Shown here piece by piece: positions 1-10,389 of a stretch of DNA of 64,000 nt. A model generated the notes under the pieces. That model searched no databases and had not been told where the DNA came from. It saw only the letters and a list, made by a program, of their open reading frames with translations. Location of the stretch: the NCBI GenBank assembly GCA_012932865.1, contig SAXG01000059.1, forward strand, positions 186,001-250,000, in the 5' to 3' direction. The translations under genes were made by a program, and so were the position numbers. How positions within the stretch are numbered: position 1 is the stretch's first letter; the number at the start of each line of letters is the position of its first letter. Origin of the DNA: Amylostereum areolatum. Taxonomy: Eukaryota; Basidiomycota; Agaricomycetes; Russulales; Stereaceae.

Positions 1-1049
1 TCTATCCGAGCAATCTGTCCCATCCCAGGGATTACTACGCGGCAGGTCAGTCGGCGCGTGCGTCGCACGCGACTGCTGGACATGCCGCGTTTAACCCCCT
101 CCCCCCCCACTCCATCTTCTGCTCTTCTGCGCGGCACTCGGCCGCCTGCACGCGCACCCCCCCGTTGCTCGTGCGAGCGCGCATGCACCCCCTCCCCGCG
201 CGCACGGTCGTCGTGCCCATGCCCGTGCATGTCGTCCAGCACCCATACTGGGCGTGGGCGCCGCGGCAACAGGTCGAGGGGATGGGTGGGTGAGGGGACC
301 GAGGGAGCGGGGAGAGAATGAGCGGGCAGCGTCCGTCAGGACGCCGGGATAGCCGGGTGCGAGTGAGTGTCGGCGGGACGGCGAGGTGTGAGCAAGACGC
401 GATGGGATGGGGTGCGAGCGAGTGGGCGGCGGGACGGCGGGGTGTGAGGGAGGCGAGAGAGGGGGGAGCGTGCGGGGGAGTGGGCGAGGCGCCAGGACGG
501 CGGGGTTTGAGCGAGTGTGAGGGAGGCAGCGGCGGGGCGGCGGCAGGGCGGACGGACGGCGGGGTGCGAGCGAAACGAGAAAGCGGCGGCGGGGCGGGTG
601 CGAGTGCGGAGTGTTGGCGACATGGGGGAGGCGGCGGCGGGAGGGGCGGCGAGGCGGCGGGATGGCGTGCGTGGGCGGGGTGCGAGTGGGGGCACAGGCC
701 GTCGATGTAGATTACTGTAGTACAAATGATCAGAGACGCGTCACCACGCACCTTTTGCCGTCCATCCACCGCCGCACAAGCTATGGTACGTGTTGAGGTC
801 GTTGAGTGTGCGCGAGGCCGTCGAGCGCTGGCGCGTGCTTACGGTGGTGGAGAAAGGGAGGGCGCGACAGTATCCATCTGGCCGGGGGGAGACAGACGGA
901 TCTGTCGCCCCCGGCCAGATGGATCTGTCAGGGTCGGTCCGGACAGACGGGACCGTGCCACGGCCGCCCTGTGGGGTTAGTTAGGACAGATGCATCTGAC
1001 CCCCGACTATTAGTCGGGACAGATGCATCTGGCGAACTGAACCGCTACC
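1..1049. repeat. GC-rich minisatellite-like DNA without a convincing gene
   Basis: This stretch is strongly purine/pyrimidine-asymmetric and GC-rich. Degenerate copies of a GGACGGCGGGGTGTGAG-like motif recur between about 320 and 600. Long open frames exist on both strands, but they translate to Arg/Gly/Ala- or Pro/Ser-rich low-complexity protein with no domain, which is expected of such DNA. I see no supported gene. The 3' part (874-1031) holds the hairpins described separately. Confidence 0.6.
874..1031. repeat. Cluster of hairpins and palindromes beside the RecQ cassette
   Basis: Four inverted structures lie within 160 bp. A perfect 15-bp stem (874-888 with 908-922) has a 19-nt loop. The 12-bp palindrome CAGATGCATCTG occurs twice (987-998 and 1020-1031). 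Between the two copies is an 8-bp stem with a one-base loop (1002-1009 with 1011-1018). GACAGA/TCTGTC words recur throughout. The cluster lies just outside the left flank of the RecQ/DUF6589 unit. Its role is unknown; a terminal structure of a mobile unit or a satellite remnant are both possible. Confidence 0.7.
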
Positions 1050-1194
1050 GAGCTGCTCTGAGCTAGACTGGTAGAACTCGGCGGGCCCTTGCAGGTGTTT
1101 CCGCTATCAAAAAGTGACGTAATCGGCCTGCCTTATGAAGTCGTTACTGTCATGTGACCTCCCCGTCAAACGCGTCCAGCGCGACGCGTCGAGT
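1050..1194 (+). repeat. Left inverted flank of the RecQ cassette (also RecQ promoter region)
   Basis: Blocks shared, inverted, with 6886-7090 are, in order: GAGCTGCTCTGAGCTAGACT (1050-1069), CTGGTAGAACTCGGCG (1068-1083), TTGCAG, CCGCTATCAAAA (1101-1112), GTCATGTGAC (near 1148-1157) and the GACGCGTCGAG block. The CCGCTATCAAAA block ends 162 nt before the helicase ATG. Sequence between blocks has diverged. Confidence 0.65.
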
Positions 1195-1273
1195 CCTCCA
1201 TTACCATTGCTCTGGCTTTCTATAGGGCTTCGCCCTCCGCACTGATAGCATATACCCTATATACACTTCTCTT

Positions 1274-3466
1274 ATGGAATCCACGGACCTTCTTGATGAA
1301 CCCATACCCCCTCTTTCCCTCTCCTTTCTTGAAGAAATGGACCAAATCTCGGACACTGCTCAAGACACGGCACTTCGGGCTTACGGACTGGTGTACTCGG
1401 CGACGGGAGGGAGGATATGTCTGCGCAATGATCAAATAAAGGCATCTGTATACTACGAAGAAGGCCATGACACGATGCTCATCGCTGGGACGGGCTCAGG
1501 GAAGACCATGCAGCTCATCACCACAGCCCTGCTCAACCCGGCGGATATTGTGCTCGTGATGTCACCTCTAAAGTGTTTGCAGGAGACTATGGTGTGTTCT
1601 ATTACCTCTGTTCGTCTGCTCTGTTGGATTAAGATCAACCAGGCAGAAGAAATCACGGCAATAACAGGCATTCCGGCGGTTGCAATAAATCATGATATCC
1701 GGCACAAAGCAGACTTATGGAGCGTACGTGTGCTTCAATTGAGGTGTCTACACGGAGTACTAATTCCGTTAGGAGCAGTCAATCGAGCACGGCCACTACA
1801 GGATTCTATTGACAGCTCCAGAGCAATGCGGACCCGTCGACGGACATACCACTAGACTCTGCCGCCTCCTCAAAGATAGCACAGCATTCCAAGCATCTAT
1901 CGGCCGGATCGTTGTTGATGAAGCGCATCTGACTTATCTCTGGGGTCAGCCACAAAGCAACAAGCCAGCTTTCCGTGAAGCTTGGGGCCGAATCGCCAAG
2001 CTCCGCGTGCGTCTCTCTCGGTCTACGCCACTCCTGCTCCTCTCGGCGACAGCACCTCCTCACATCATTGAATACTGGAAGCAGTCAATGCATCTCGGAC
2101 CCAATCTCGCCATCGTGAGGACCACTTCAAACCGCCCTAATCAGACCTTCGGTGTTCACTCGATCTTTGGCGAACTCAAGGACTTTCGTAACCTGAAGAT
2201 GCTGGTCCCCGACGATCTTGACGAACCCAATAGCATCACAGTGGATGCGCTGGCCGAGAAAACAAGGAAGACTCTTGTTTTTATGGACCAACAAGAGCTT
2301 ATCGACACTGCGCCGCTTGCCCTCTACCAGTTCTTTCCCCTGTGGTTACGACCAACTCTCATGGAACGCGGCCTCATCAGATTCTACCACTCAGAGATGT
2401 CCAAAAAATATCTAGATGAGGTCTTCGAGGCTTTCAAAGATGGCACCTGCAAAATTCTTATCGCAAGCAGTGCATTCGCACAGGTAGGAACACTTGTTTG
2501 ACACGCAGGCCAACACTGACTATGGGTATTTCACGCGGGCAGGGACTCAATGTGTGTGACATAGAGATCGTCATTCAATATGGCGCACCACAGTGGATGG
2601 AAGAGCTTCTCCAACGGCTTGGTTGCAACGTCCGCAAATCATCTCTGCAAGGATTATGCCTCGTCCTGGCTGAGGATTGGGCATGGGCACCGTCGGCGAA
2701 ACCGGGCCTCAAGGAGTTGCGGACGTCAAAAGATGTCAAAGCTTACATCCAGTGCACGGCCTGTCGACGTGAATTCATCAAGGATTATCTTGATGATACC
2801 TCCAATGATGGTCTGCTAGCTGTCACTTTTGAGTCCGACCCCGCGGATATTGTTACTAATTTGCGTCATTTAGCTCTGAACTACATGACAACCCATTGTT
2901 GTGACAATCATCAAGACGCGAGTGGCGAGATGCCGTTCGAACTGGGTATGTATGTACCAGGAGAGTATATGACATCACTACCACCCGGCGTGGCACAGGA
3001 GCGTTCCCAGCGGGCTTCCGTACGCCCGAAGGTCCAGCAACCCTACCTCGAGCGCCAACTGAAATCCTGGCTTCGGAACGCGTACATTGAAGGCATCATA
3101 CCTCGCGACATCAGCCCGGCATTCGTTCTCCCCGACGCAGCTATCAAGGCCCTCATTCAAGTCCCATACGACAATGTCGCAAGCTTGGAGAAAATTCAAC
3201 GGGCGGTTCATCAGTCGGATGAATGGTGCACAAGCTATGGTGCATGTCTACTGCGTCTGATCCAAGCGTTCGAGCTCGAAGCTCTGGTGGAATCGGGAAC
3301 TTGGGTGGCTGACAGCAGGAAGAAGAAAAGAGTAGGAAAGCGGAAGGCAGGAGAGGTGGACCATGACGAGAATAATGGCGAAGGCCAGAGTGCAGATAAA
3401 CGGCCTCGAGTGACACTCGGAAACATTACACTAGTGCTACAATCGACACATGCTACTAGTTGTTAA
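1274..3466 (+). CDS. RecQ-like DEAH-box DNA helicase, four exons
   Basis: Predicted superfamily 2 ATP-dependent DNA helicase of the RecQ-like group expanded in Agaricomycetes. The coding model is join(1274-1591, 1643-1723, 1773-2483, 2543-3466), 677 residues, and every junction keeps frame. Walker A AGTGSGKT is near residues 71-78, the Walker B motif VVDEAH near 180-185, motif III SATAPP near 224, and the motif V region GLNVCDIEIVIQYG just after residue 370. Motif VI reads QRLGCNVR near residue 394, where RecQ proteins normally have Q-R-x-G-R-x-x-R, so the first arginine is a cysteine and activity may be impaired. The lysine-rich end (KKKRVGKRK) could be a nuclear signal. It converges on the DUF6589-like gene with overlapping stops. 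Two more RecQ-like loci in the window are broken. The helicase identity is secure; the biological role is not. Confidence 0.85.
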
Positions 3467-6400
3467 TCATCGGTATCGCGTACGGAATTGATAAAGTCTA
3501 TCGGCACCTGAATGTTGTCCGGTTCTTCCGCTTCGTAAAGATCCTCGTTCTCGTCATCATCCGGTACCGCACCCTGTTCCGAGTCGCTCGCAAGCTCTGC
3601 CCCTACGCCTTCCAACCCGGTCTCATTCAACAATGCATCCTTGTCCTTTTTGAGCTGCCAGGACAGTGTAGACTTCATCAACTCCCTCTCCCTCTTGTTG
3701 AACTCGGTGACTCGGCTGTTCTTTGCGCTCTCGTGAAGGAGGTTGATGCCTATGGTCCGTGCATCCTTCGTGGTTTTGATAGCAGTACGCTCCAAGACGG
3801 TGGTCTGTAGACCCAGCTGCTGGGCTCTGGCCGCGACCTTATGCACAATAGGGGTGGAGTCGAATTTGGCGTGGTCACCGCCTCTGTACATTCCAAGGGT
3901 CTCGCGGAAGGCCTTCATGAGTGTCGCCCAGATTGACGCCCCGGGAGATATCGTCCTTAACGTATCCCAGCTGTTGATACTGTGTGATTTGAATATACGC
4001 TGTTTTGAATGAGTACTACTCGGCGACGATGGGATGAACGCTCCTCACCTTTAACGTGTTGATGATGTGCTCAATGTTCTCGTCAACACCCGTCCATTTT
4101 CTGGGGCGACCATCTGTGTTGATGAGGAAGTTTGCGCGCATGACCTCGCTTGAATTCCCAGTTAGTGTTTCTATCCAGACACGTACTTGGAATGAATCAC
4201 TCACGCAAACCCTTCTGGCCAAATTACCAATAGGCAGAACAGATAGTGGAGGAGTTCACCACAGTAATTACGTGCGCCAGTGCCGCAGAACCAGATCGCC
4301 CAGAGCCCTAGCTGAATCTCCACGCGCCCGAAATCGCCAGATTTGATAGCTTCAAACAAGGTGACCCACTGCAGAGCATCGCGAACGAAAAGTTTTGTAT
4401 TGTGTCGGATGCCATCGTCCTCGGTGCCATCACCGGGCGTCAGGTCCGATCCATGATTGAGTAATATGGTGTGTGCAATCTCGACAAGCTTTTCGGGGGT
4501 AGGGGAGGACGCTGCGAATTCCTCAAGGTTGTCGTACCCTGACTCTATTCTCCACGCGTCTAGAATAAGCCCATCTAGTATTTGTGTCACGGTTGCTTTC
4601 AGGGAATGATAGTCGGGATGCTCGGCCCCGTGTCGTTTCTTCTCCAAGAAGTCGATGAAGTACTGGAGACTACCTGGATCTCCGGCGTCGCCACGATGAA
4701 CCGAAAGCATGCACCAGACTGCGTTGAGCAACATATGGAAACCGCCGGGAGCGAGCTGGAAATTTTGAAGGCGATCAAAAGGTGTGGAGTCGTCACGGCA
4801 CATTTTTGCTGCCCCGCGGATGTGCGCATTCGTCGCCTGGTCATTTATGCAGGGAATGGCTTCGACCTGCACCTTGCTGTCCGCGGCCGTCGAGAATTTC
4901 AGCTGATCCTCGAATGACTCCCTGATCACTTCGATAATACCGCGGCGCGTGTTCTCGGGCTGGTCCGTGGTCATCATAGTGTAGAACTTGGTCTTGTAGT
5001 TGGTCGGAGGGGGGAGGATGGCCTCGTGTTGGAGGACAGGCGAAGCCGCATACTCCTCACGATGCTTGACAAACCCTGGCGCGAACTCTAGCAAGATTTC
5101 GACTATGTGCTTTCCCTGCGTGCGGTGGTATCGCGCGAGATTCGCCTGAGAGGGCTGGACATGCGCATCGAAGCGGAGTTGTGGCAGGCGGGCCCGGTTG
5201 TCGAGAATTGGCTGTAGCAACAGAGCGCTCCTATTCTCCTCCGTCACGCCGCGCAGGGGATAAGTAACCATGGCAGTTCCAGTGAGAACCCGTGGCGGCG
5301 CGTCTTCGTGCTGCTCGACAAATATGGAGGTCGATGTTTGAATGTTGTCAACTGCATACAAGAACGGCCGTGCAGTGTTGTCTTCCACCATCAGGTCCAT
5401 CATCTTCGCGCATAAACCCGCGAGACCCGGTACGACGGACGAGTAGGAAATGGAGAGCCCGATCTTTGAGCAGATGTCGAGAGTCTGTCGCGGGGTTCCA
5501 GCGACGTACAATGCGAAACCAAAAGCGACTGCGAAGAGATTTGCGCGCTGAGAGCGGTGCTTGGCCATTTGGGAGAGTAAGACTTGCACAATCTACAATG
5601 CTAGGTTAGGTATGCGGGTTAACAATGGTGAATGACGTACCTCTTCGTGACCTTTCTTCGTGTTTGTGTCAGAGCGTTTGGAGCGGATAGCCCTGACGAG
5701 CAGCCCTCGTGTCATTGGTGCTGTATTTATTGTGAGCGGCTTGATTGTCCTCGTGAGACTGAAGTTCAGCAAGGCCTCCGGGGTGACGTCGCCGATCTTC
5801 AAGAGGTATTGATCCTTGAGATCTTCCATCTCCTTCGAGACGACATCGCCGAGAGCGTCGGCCGAGTTCTGCTTTATCCAGTCCAGCAGTTGCACTTTTC
5901 CGTCGCGCTCGCTCATCCAGAACTCCAGGACGGCGGCCATCCGCCCACTTCGAAAGAATTTGCGAGCATGGGCACGCGTTCTTGTGGACGCCTTGGGGCT
6001 GAACATCGTGACCAGGAATTCCTCGCTTCCTCCTCGTCGCCGACTGTGGCCGAAGTCGTCGAGCGCCGACAAACAACGTTGGTCCGCTGACATACGCTTG
6101 GAGCGGCCAGCTCTCCGCGCAGTCGAAGGGCCGGAAGAGATCGCAGGAGGGTACGCCGAGGGAAGTGTGGATGGGAACGGCAGAGGAGAGAGCAGTGGTA
6201 GAGGGATAGGTTCAATGTCTGGTGGCCATATATTGGATGGCGGAGTGTCTTGTACTAGCGGTGCGAACTCGTCTGGCTCCTGATCAAACGTGACAAGTTC
6301 TCTGTTCAAGCGCGCGGACACGAAGGATAGGTCGATCGGGGGAAGCAGGGCGAAATGGGGCGACGGGCTCGCGGACTGGAGTGGTTGTATGCCATGAAAC

Positions 6401-6798
6401 CGTGCGAGGTCAGGGCTGGACAGGGCAGACCGGGGGGTAATGGGACTGTCAAGGGACGTGGAGAAAGGGGAGGAGTACGCGCTGAATGACAGCGACGGGG
6501 TCGTTGGGATCGTGGGGGTTGACACTGTGGTCTGTGTACCTCCGGCGGCGTCGACCCTCGGGGTTGTTATCTGCCAGCTTTTGACTGGAGATCCTTGCGT
6601 TGCGGGGCCTGGAGTGGAAGGAGCGGGGAACCCTGCGAGATATCCTGCGAGATCTTCCGGTTCTACGTTGCACTGCACGAAGTTGTCGGATATGACGAGC
6701 GGCGGCACTGTGGTGTTTGGCCTCTGCCTTGGCCTCCGAGGTTGGGTGCGTGCTGGCCGTTCTATGGGCTTGAAGGTGTCTTCGGAGCGGGTGAACAT
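3463..6798 (-). CDS. DUF6589-like protein of unknown function, four exons
   Basis: The model is complement(join(3463-3999, 4049-4148, 4205-5592, 5641-6798)), giving 1060 residues, with introns of 48-56 nt and frame kept throughout. The first ~300 residues are Pro/Ser/Thr-rich and probably disordered. The region encoded by exon 2 recalls the basidiomycete family DUF6589: a stretch like QRANLFAVAFGFALYVAG, then FLYAVDNIQTSTSIF, then FHMLLNAVWCML, then GARNYCGELLHYL. Exon 3 supplies NFLINTDGRPRKW, which also fits that family. The family function is unknown to me; a transposase-like or nucleic-acid role is speculative. The C-terminus is acidic (DSEQGAVPDDDENEDLYEAEE). The stop overlaps the RecQ stop on the other strand. 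The assignment is from memory of motif order and needs a profile search. Confidence 0.7.
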
Positions 6799-6885
6799 AC
6801 TTATACGCGTCGAGTTTTAGGTATTCTCGGGGGAGAAACGGACGGTGTATTGGGAGAAGTGCGAACAGTGTACTAAACGACGCGC

Positions 6886-7090
6886 GTGTGAGACGCGTCG
6901 AGGGATTGCTGGCTCAGTCACATGACAATAGCGGCTCGGTATAGTCTGACATGCTGATTCAGCTTTTGATAGCGGAATTCTCTGCAACGAGACGCCGAGT
7001 TCTCCCAGTCTCTAATAACAGTACTACCTGCTCGTCTCGTCAGTACCGTTTTTAGAGCTGGTTACGAGTCTAGCTCTGAGCTGCTCCACC
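6886..7090 (-). repeat. Right inverted flank of the RecQ cassette (also DUF6589-like promoter region)
   Basis: The reverse complement carries the same ordered blocks as 1050-1194: GAGCAGCTCAGAGCTAGACT, then CTGGGAGAACTCGGCG, then TTGCAG, then TTCCGCTATCAAAA, then GTCATGTGAC (6917-6926), then CTCGACGCGTC. The CGCTATCAAAA block lies about 164 nt from the DUF6589-like ATG, against 162 nt on the RecQ side. The arm is longer than the left one because of unmatched sequence after the first block. Confidence 0.65.
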
Positions 7091-7347
7091 GTCGAGCAAA
7101 CGGCTACACGCGGCTACTCCGATTCCGTACAACCCACCATCCAGCACCCAACCAAGTCCACCATCCGGAGCCCTCCAGACCCACACCGACATCGGAGTAG
7201 GCGGGTCCTCAACGCCAGATCCCCCGCCTTCCCCGGCCTAATCAGAATCGGAATCGCACGGGCTTGAACGCAGTGAATGTGGCTGACGCGACTTTGAATT
7301 CGAGTCTCTTCCCACCTATCCTCCCCTTCTCCCTCTCCTTTCTTGTC

Positions 7348-10300
7348 ATGGGTGTCAGCGGCCTGTGGGATGTACGTCAACAGTTCTCCCCTGTTCTTAG
7401 TGATGCTCTCATGTGTTATTCTATGTAGCTCTTGCGTCCAACTGGCGAGCCGCGTTCCCTCACCCACCTCGCCGTTCACGAAGGCTTCGAAGCGAACCCC
7501 GCCAACGTGCGCGGCCTGCGCATAGGCATTGATGCCTCCATTTGGTTTTATCACGCTGCATTTGGACGCGAAGGGGAGAACCCGGAACTCCGCACCCTCT
7601 TCTTTCGTTGTGCGCGTCTCATGCGCGCGCCTTTTCTCCCCCTGTTCGTCTTTGACGGGCCCAAGCGTCCGAACATCAAACGGGGGAAACGCATATCGGG
7701 GAATCAGCATTGGCTAACGAACGGGATGAAAAATATCATTGAGGCGTTTGGCTTCGAGTGGAGGATGGTACATGGTCTCTCGCCTTGTCGTCTATTCTAT
7801 CGCAGTGCTCATGTCTTATGTGTTGTGCATAGTCCCCAGGAGAAGCCGAGGCCGAGCTCGCATATCTCAATAGTATTGGCGTCATTGACGCTATAATCTC
7901 TGACGACGTGGACAACTTCCTCTTCGGTGCTCGTATGGTCGTTCGGAAGTACGTGTATGTCTCTCGACCCCCCTTCCTCCCTCACTCACTCCTTCCTCAG
8001 TCCCAGCGCTACCCTATCTGGGAACAAATTCCACCCCCTCAAAAACTCAGATGGGCGGGACGATGGCAACCACAGCATGGTCTATCGCGCCTCCGCCATC
8101 GAAGAGCAAGTCAACCTCACCCGCGGCGGCATGCTCCTCATCGGCCTCCTGAGTGGTGGTGACTACCACCCTGCCGGCCTTCAAGGCTGCGGTCCCGGTA
8201 TTGCCGCCGGTCTCGCGAAGTGCGGTTTCGGCGACCAGCTGCTCGAGGCCACGCAGACCCTCTCGCGCGCAGAACTTCCCGGCTTCCTGTCCACTTGGCG
8301 CGCCTCCATCCGCCAAGAGCTGCGCACCAACAGCCAAAAGAAGATGAAGAGCAAGCGTCCGACGCTTGCGGCGGCGCTGGAGGAAGACTTCCCCGACATC
8401 GAGATCCTGCTTTCATATACGAACCCGATCACAAGCGGGACGGACGCGTCCGCGCGGAAGACGCATGTCCCCCTGACCTGGGAACGCGAGCCTGACCTCG
8501 GGAAGATCGCGCACTTGTGCGAGATGCACTTCGAGTGGGGCATCCGGGAGATCATCATCAAGCGCTTCCGCGACGTGCTCTGGCTGCCTGCCGTCCTGCG
8601 GATTCTCCGCCGTGCGGTGCTTGAAGACGATGCGCGGTCAAGAATGTCCACAGCTGGCCGAACAGCTATGCCTTCAACACCATCGAAGCGCGGACGCGCA
8701 TATGACCAGGACGTCCCGGGTACCCCCTCCAAGATGGTGACAAAGCACTTTTCCTCGATTCGCGAAGGAGACGAGGATGAAGAAGACCTCATTACGAAGA
8801 TCCACTCGACCCGCCAGCACGCGTCCACGGACGGGATCCTCGAGTACCGCCTCGAGATTGCTCCCGCAATGCTCGTCGGCCTCAGCGAGTCCGGTATTCA
8901 AGGCCTGCGGCAGGCGGCCGACACAACGTACGACGTTTACCTGTCCGACGAGGATGGCGAAGGAACCGGAAAGAAGAAGAGGGAGCCCGTGGAGCCGACG
9001 ACGCACCTCCGTCTGTGGCTGCCTGCGTGCATGGTCGAGCGTGTCCGTCCGGACCTTGTGGCAGCATACGAAGGCGTCGCGGAGAAGAGGCAGGCGAAAA
9101 GGTTTGGGAAAGGCAAGGCTACTACGGGCCCACGTGGAGAAAGGAAGAAGGCCGCCTCATCCATCGTACTTGACGACGGTGGAGAGAACTTCGACTTGTA
9201 TGTCTCGGAAGGTTCGGAGGACGATGCACCACACATACCATTCCAGGCTAAGAAGATCCCCGCACCCGCACCCGCACCCGCACCTGCTTTGTCCCAACCG
9301 CGCGCGTCCTCTTCGAAGAAAGCTGCACCGAAACCACGGACGCCGACAAGAACGAAGACGGCCACCGTTACCACTCGCGAAGAGGAAGAGGACGGCGAGG
9401 ACTTCGACCTCCACGTCTCGGAAGGGTCGGACGATGGCACGCCTCGTCTGCCTACCAAGAAGACAGCGCCAAAGAAAGTCGCTGCAAAGTTTACGTCGAC
9501 TGCCGCCACGGGGAGGACCGCCGGCACCATGAAGGGCTTGTACGGGGTATCGAAAACCAACGCTTCAACCGCCGCGAAGGGCAAAGCCAAGGCGTCCAGT
9601 CACGCCCCCAGCAACTTCGACTGGCCTTCCTCCCAGACTTCCACCCGGCCCACAACGTTCACTTCCACGCTATCTCTTCCCATCCCGTCCTCCTCCCAAA
9701 CTTCCCAATCCTCGAAGACCTCCATCCTCGACAGCCTGAACAAACTCGAGTTCGCCTTGGCGAACCTGCGCCGTCCACGGACCACGCCGGCCCCCACGTC
9801 CGCCCTGCCGTTGTCCACCCCGTCCGCCCCTCGACCATTCCCAATATCCTTCGAAAAGCAAGAAGAAGAGTTTTCATCCACGGATGACGACGACAGAGAT
9901 GCGCTCCCACCGCCGGCTGTCCTCACCCCCTCCGGGCAGTTACAAGCGCAAAAGACCTCCGCACGCCCGCGTGCGACCTCGTGGGACAGCGACGGTGCGG
10001 GTAGCAAGCAGCGCATGCCCAAGTCTCCACGGAAGTCGAAAGAGCACACTTCGCCGCGAAAGAACGACTGGGAGGAACGGAGGCCAGTCTGGCCTTCGCC
10101 CTCGCCTAGGAGACGTCCGCTGCCCATTGCGAAGCCTTCCGGATACAGACCGGCAGAGTCACTGTACGCGCCCAAACCTGCACAATGTGCCCCGAGGCCC
10201 GCGACGAAGATACCCCCACAGCCTCTGCGTCGCCCACGCACAATCGACGACTCGATCATCGAAATGCCATTGGATTCCGATTCGGATATGGAGCCTCCCC

Positions 10301-10389
10301 CACCGACGCTTTCCACGAACGCGGGCAGCGCTAGCGGCTCGAGGAGCACGTACGTGTTTGACGACGTCGAAGTAATTGATCTGACATGA
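7348..10389 (+). CDS. GEN1/Yen1-like Holliday junction resolvase (XPG/Rad2 family)
   Basis: Structure-selective 5' flap/Holliday junction endonuclease of the XPG/Rad2 superfamily, expected to resolve recombination intermediates in the nucleus. The model is join(7348-7371, 7429-7767, 7833-7948, 8001-10389), 955 residues. The tiny first exon encodes MGVSGLWD, the canonical Rad2-family N-terminus, which fixes the start. Catalytic acidic positions are visible in IGIDAS (Asp near 43), LFVFDGPKRP, PGEAEAEL (Glu near 125 and 127), IISDDVDNFLFG (Asp near 145-148) and LLSGGDY (Asp 214) followed by a helix-hairpin-helix-like GLQGCGPGIA. Middle-region chromo-like sequence is compatible with GEN1. The long basic, Ser/Pro-rich tail holds two related repeats (FDLYVSEGSEDD and FDLHVSEGSDDG) and ends EVIDLT, a SUMO-interaction-like motif. 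It lies 550 bp from the start of the divergent DUF6589-like gene and is probably a host gene. Confidence 0.88.

Larger units (their letters stand above)
1050..7090. mobile_element. Candidate two-gene RecQ/DUF6589-like cassette with inverted flanks
   Basis: The unit contains a RecQ-like helicase (+) and a DUF6589-like protein (-) arranged tail to tail. Both TAA stops fall within the TTAA at 3463-3466, so there is no intergenic spacer. Outside each start codon are imperfect inverted copies of the same flank (1050-1194 and 6886-7090) with shared blocks in the same order. Such symmetry suggests either shared promoters made by inversion-duplication or long terminal inverted repeats of a mobile unit. 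No transposase family that I can name with certainty is present, and I found no clear target-site duplication. Mobility is therefore an inference. Confidence 0.45.

Noticed and set aside
47..769. Long Pro/Ala/Ser-rich open frame on the minus strand
   Set aside because: Overlaps equally long frames on both strands in GC-rich repetitive DNA; no domain, no splice structure.
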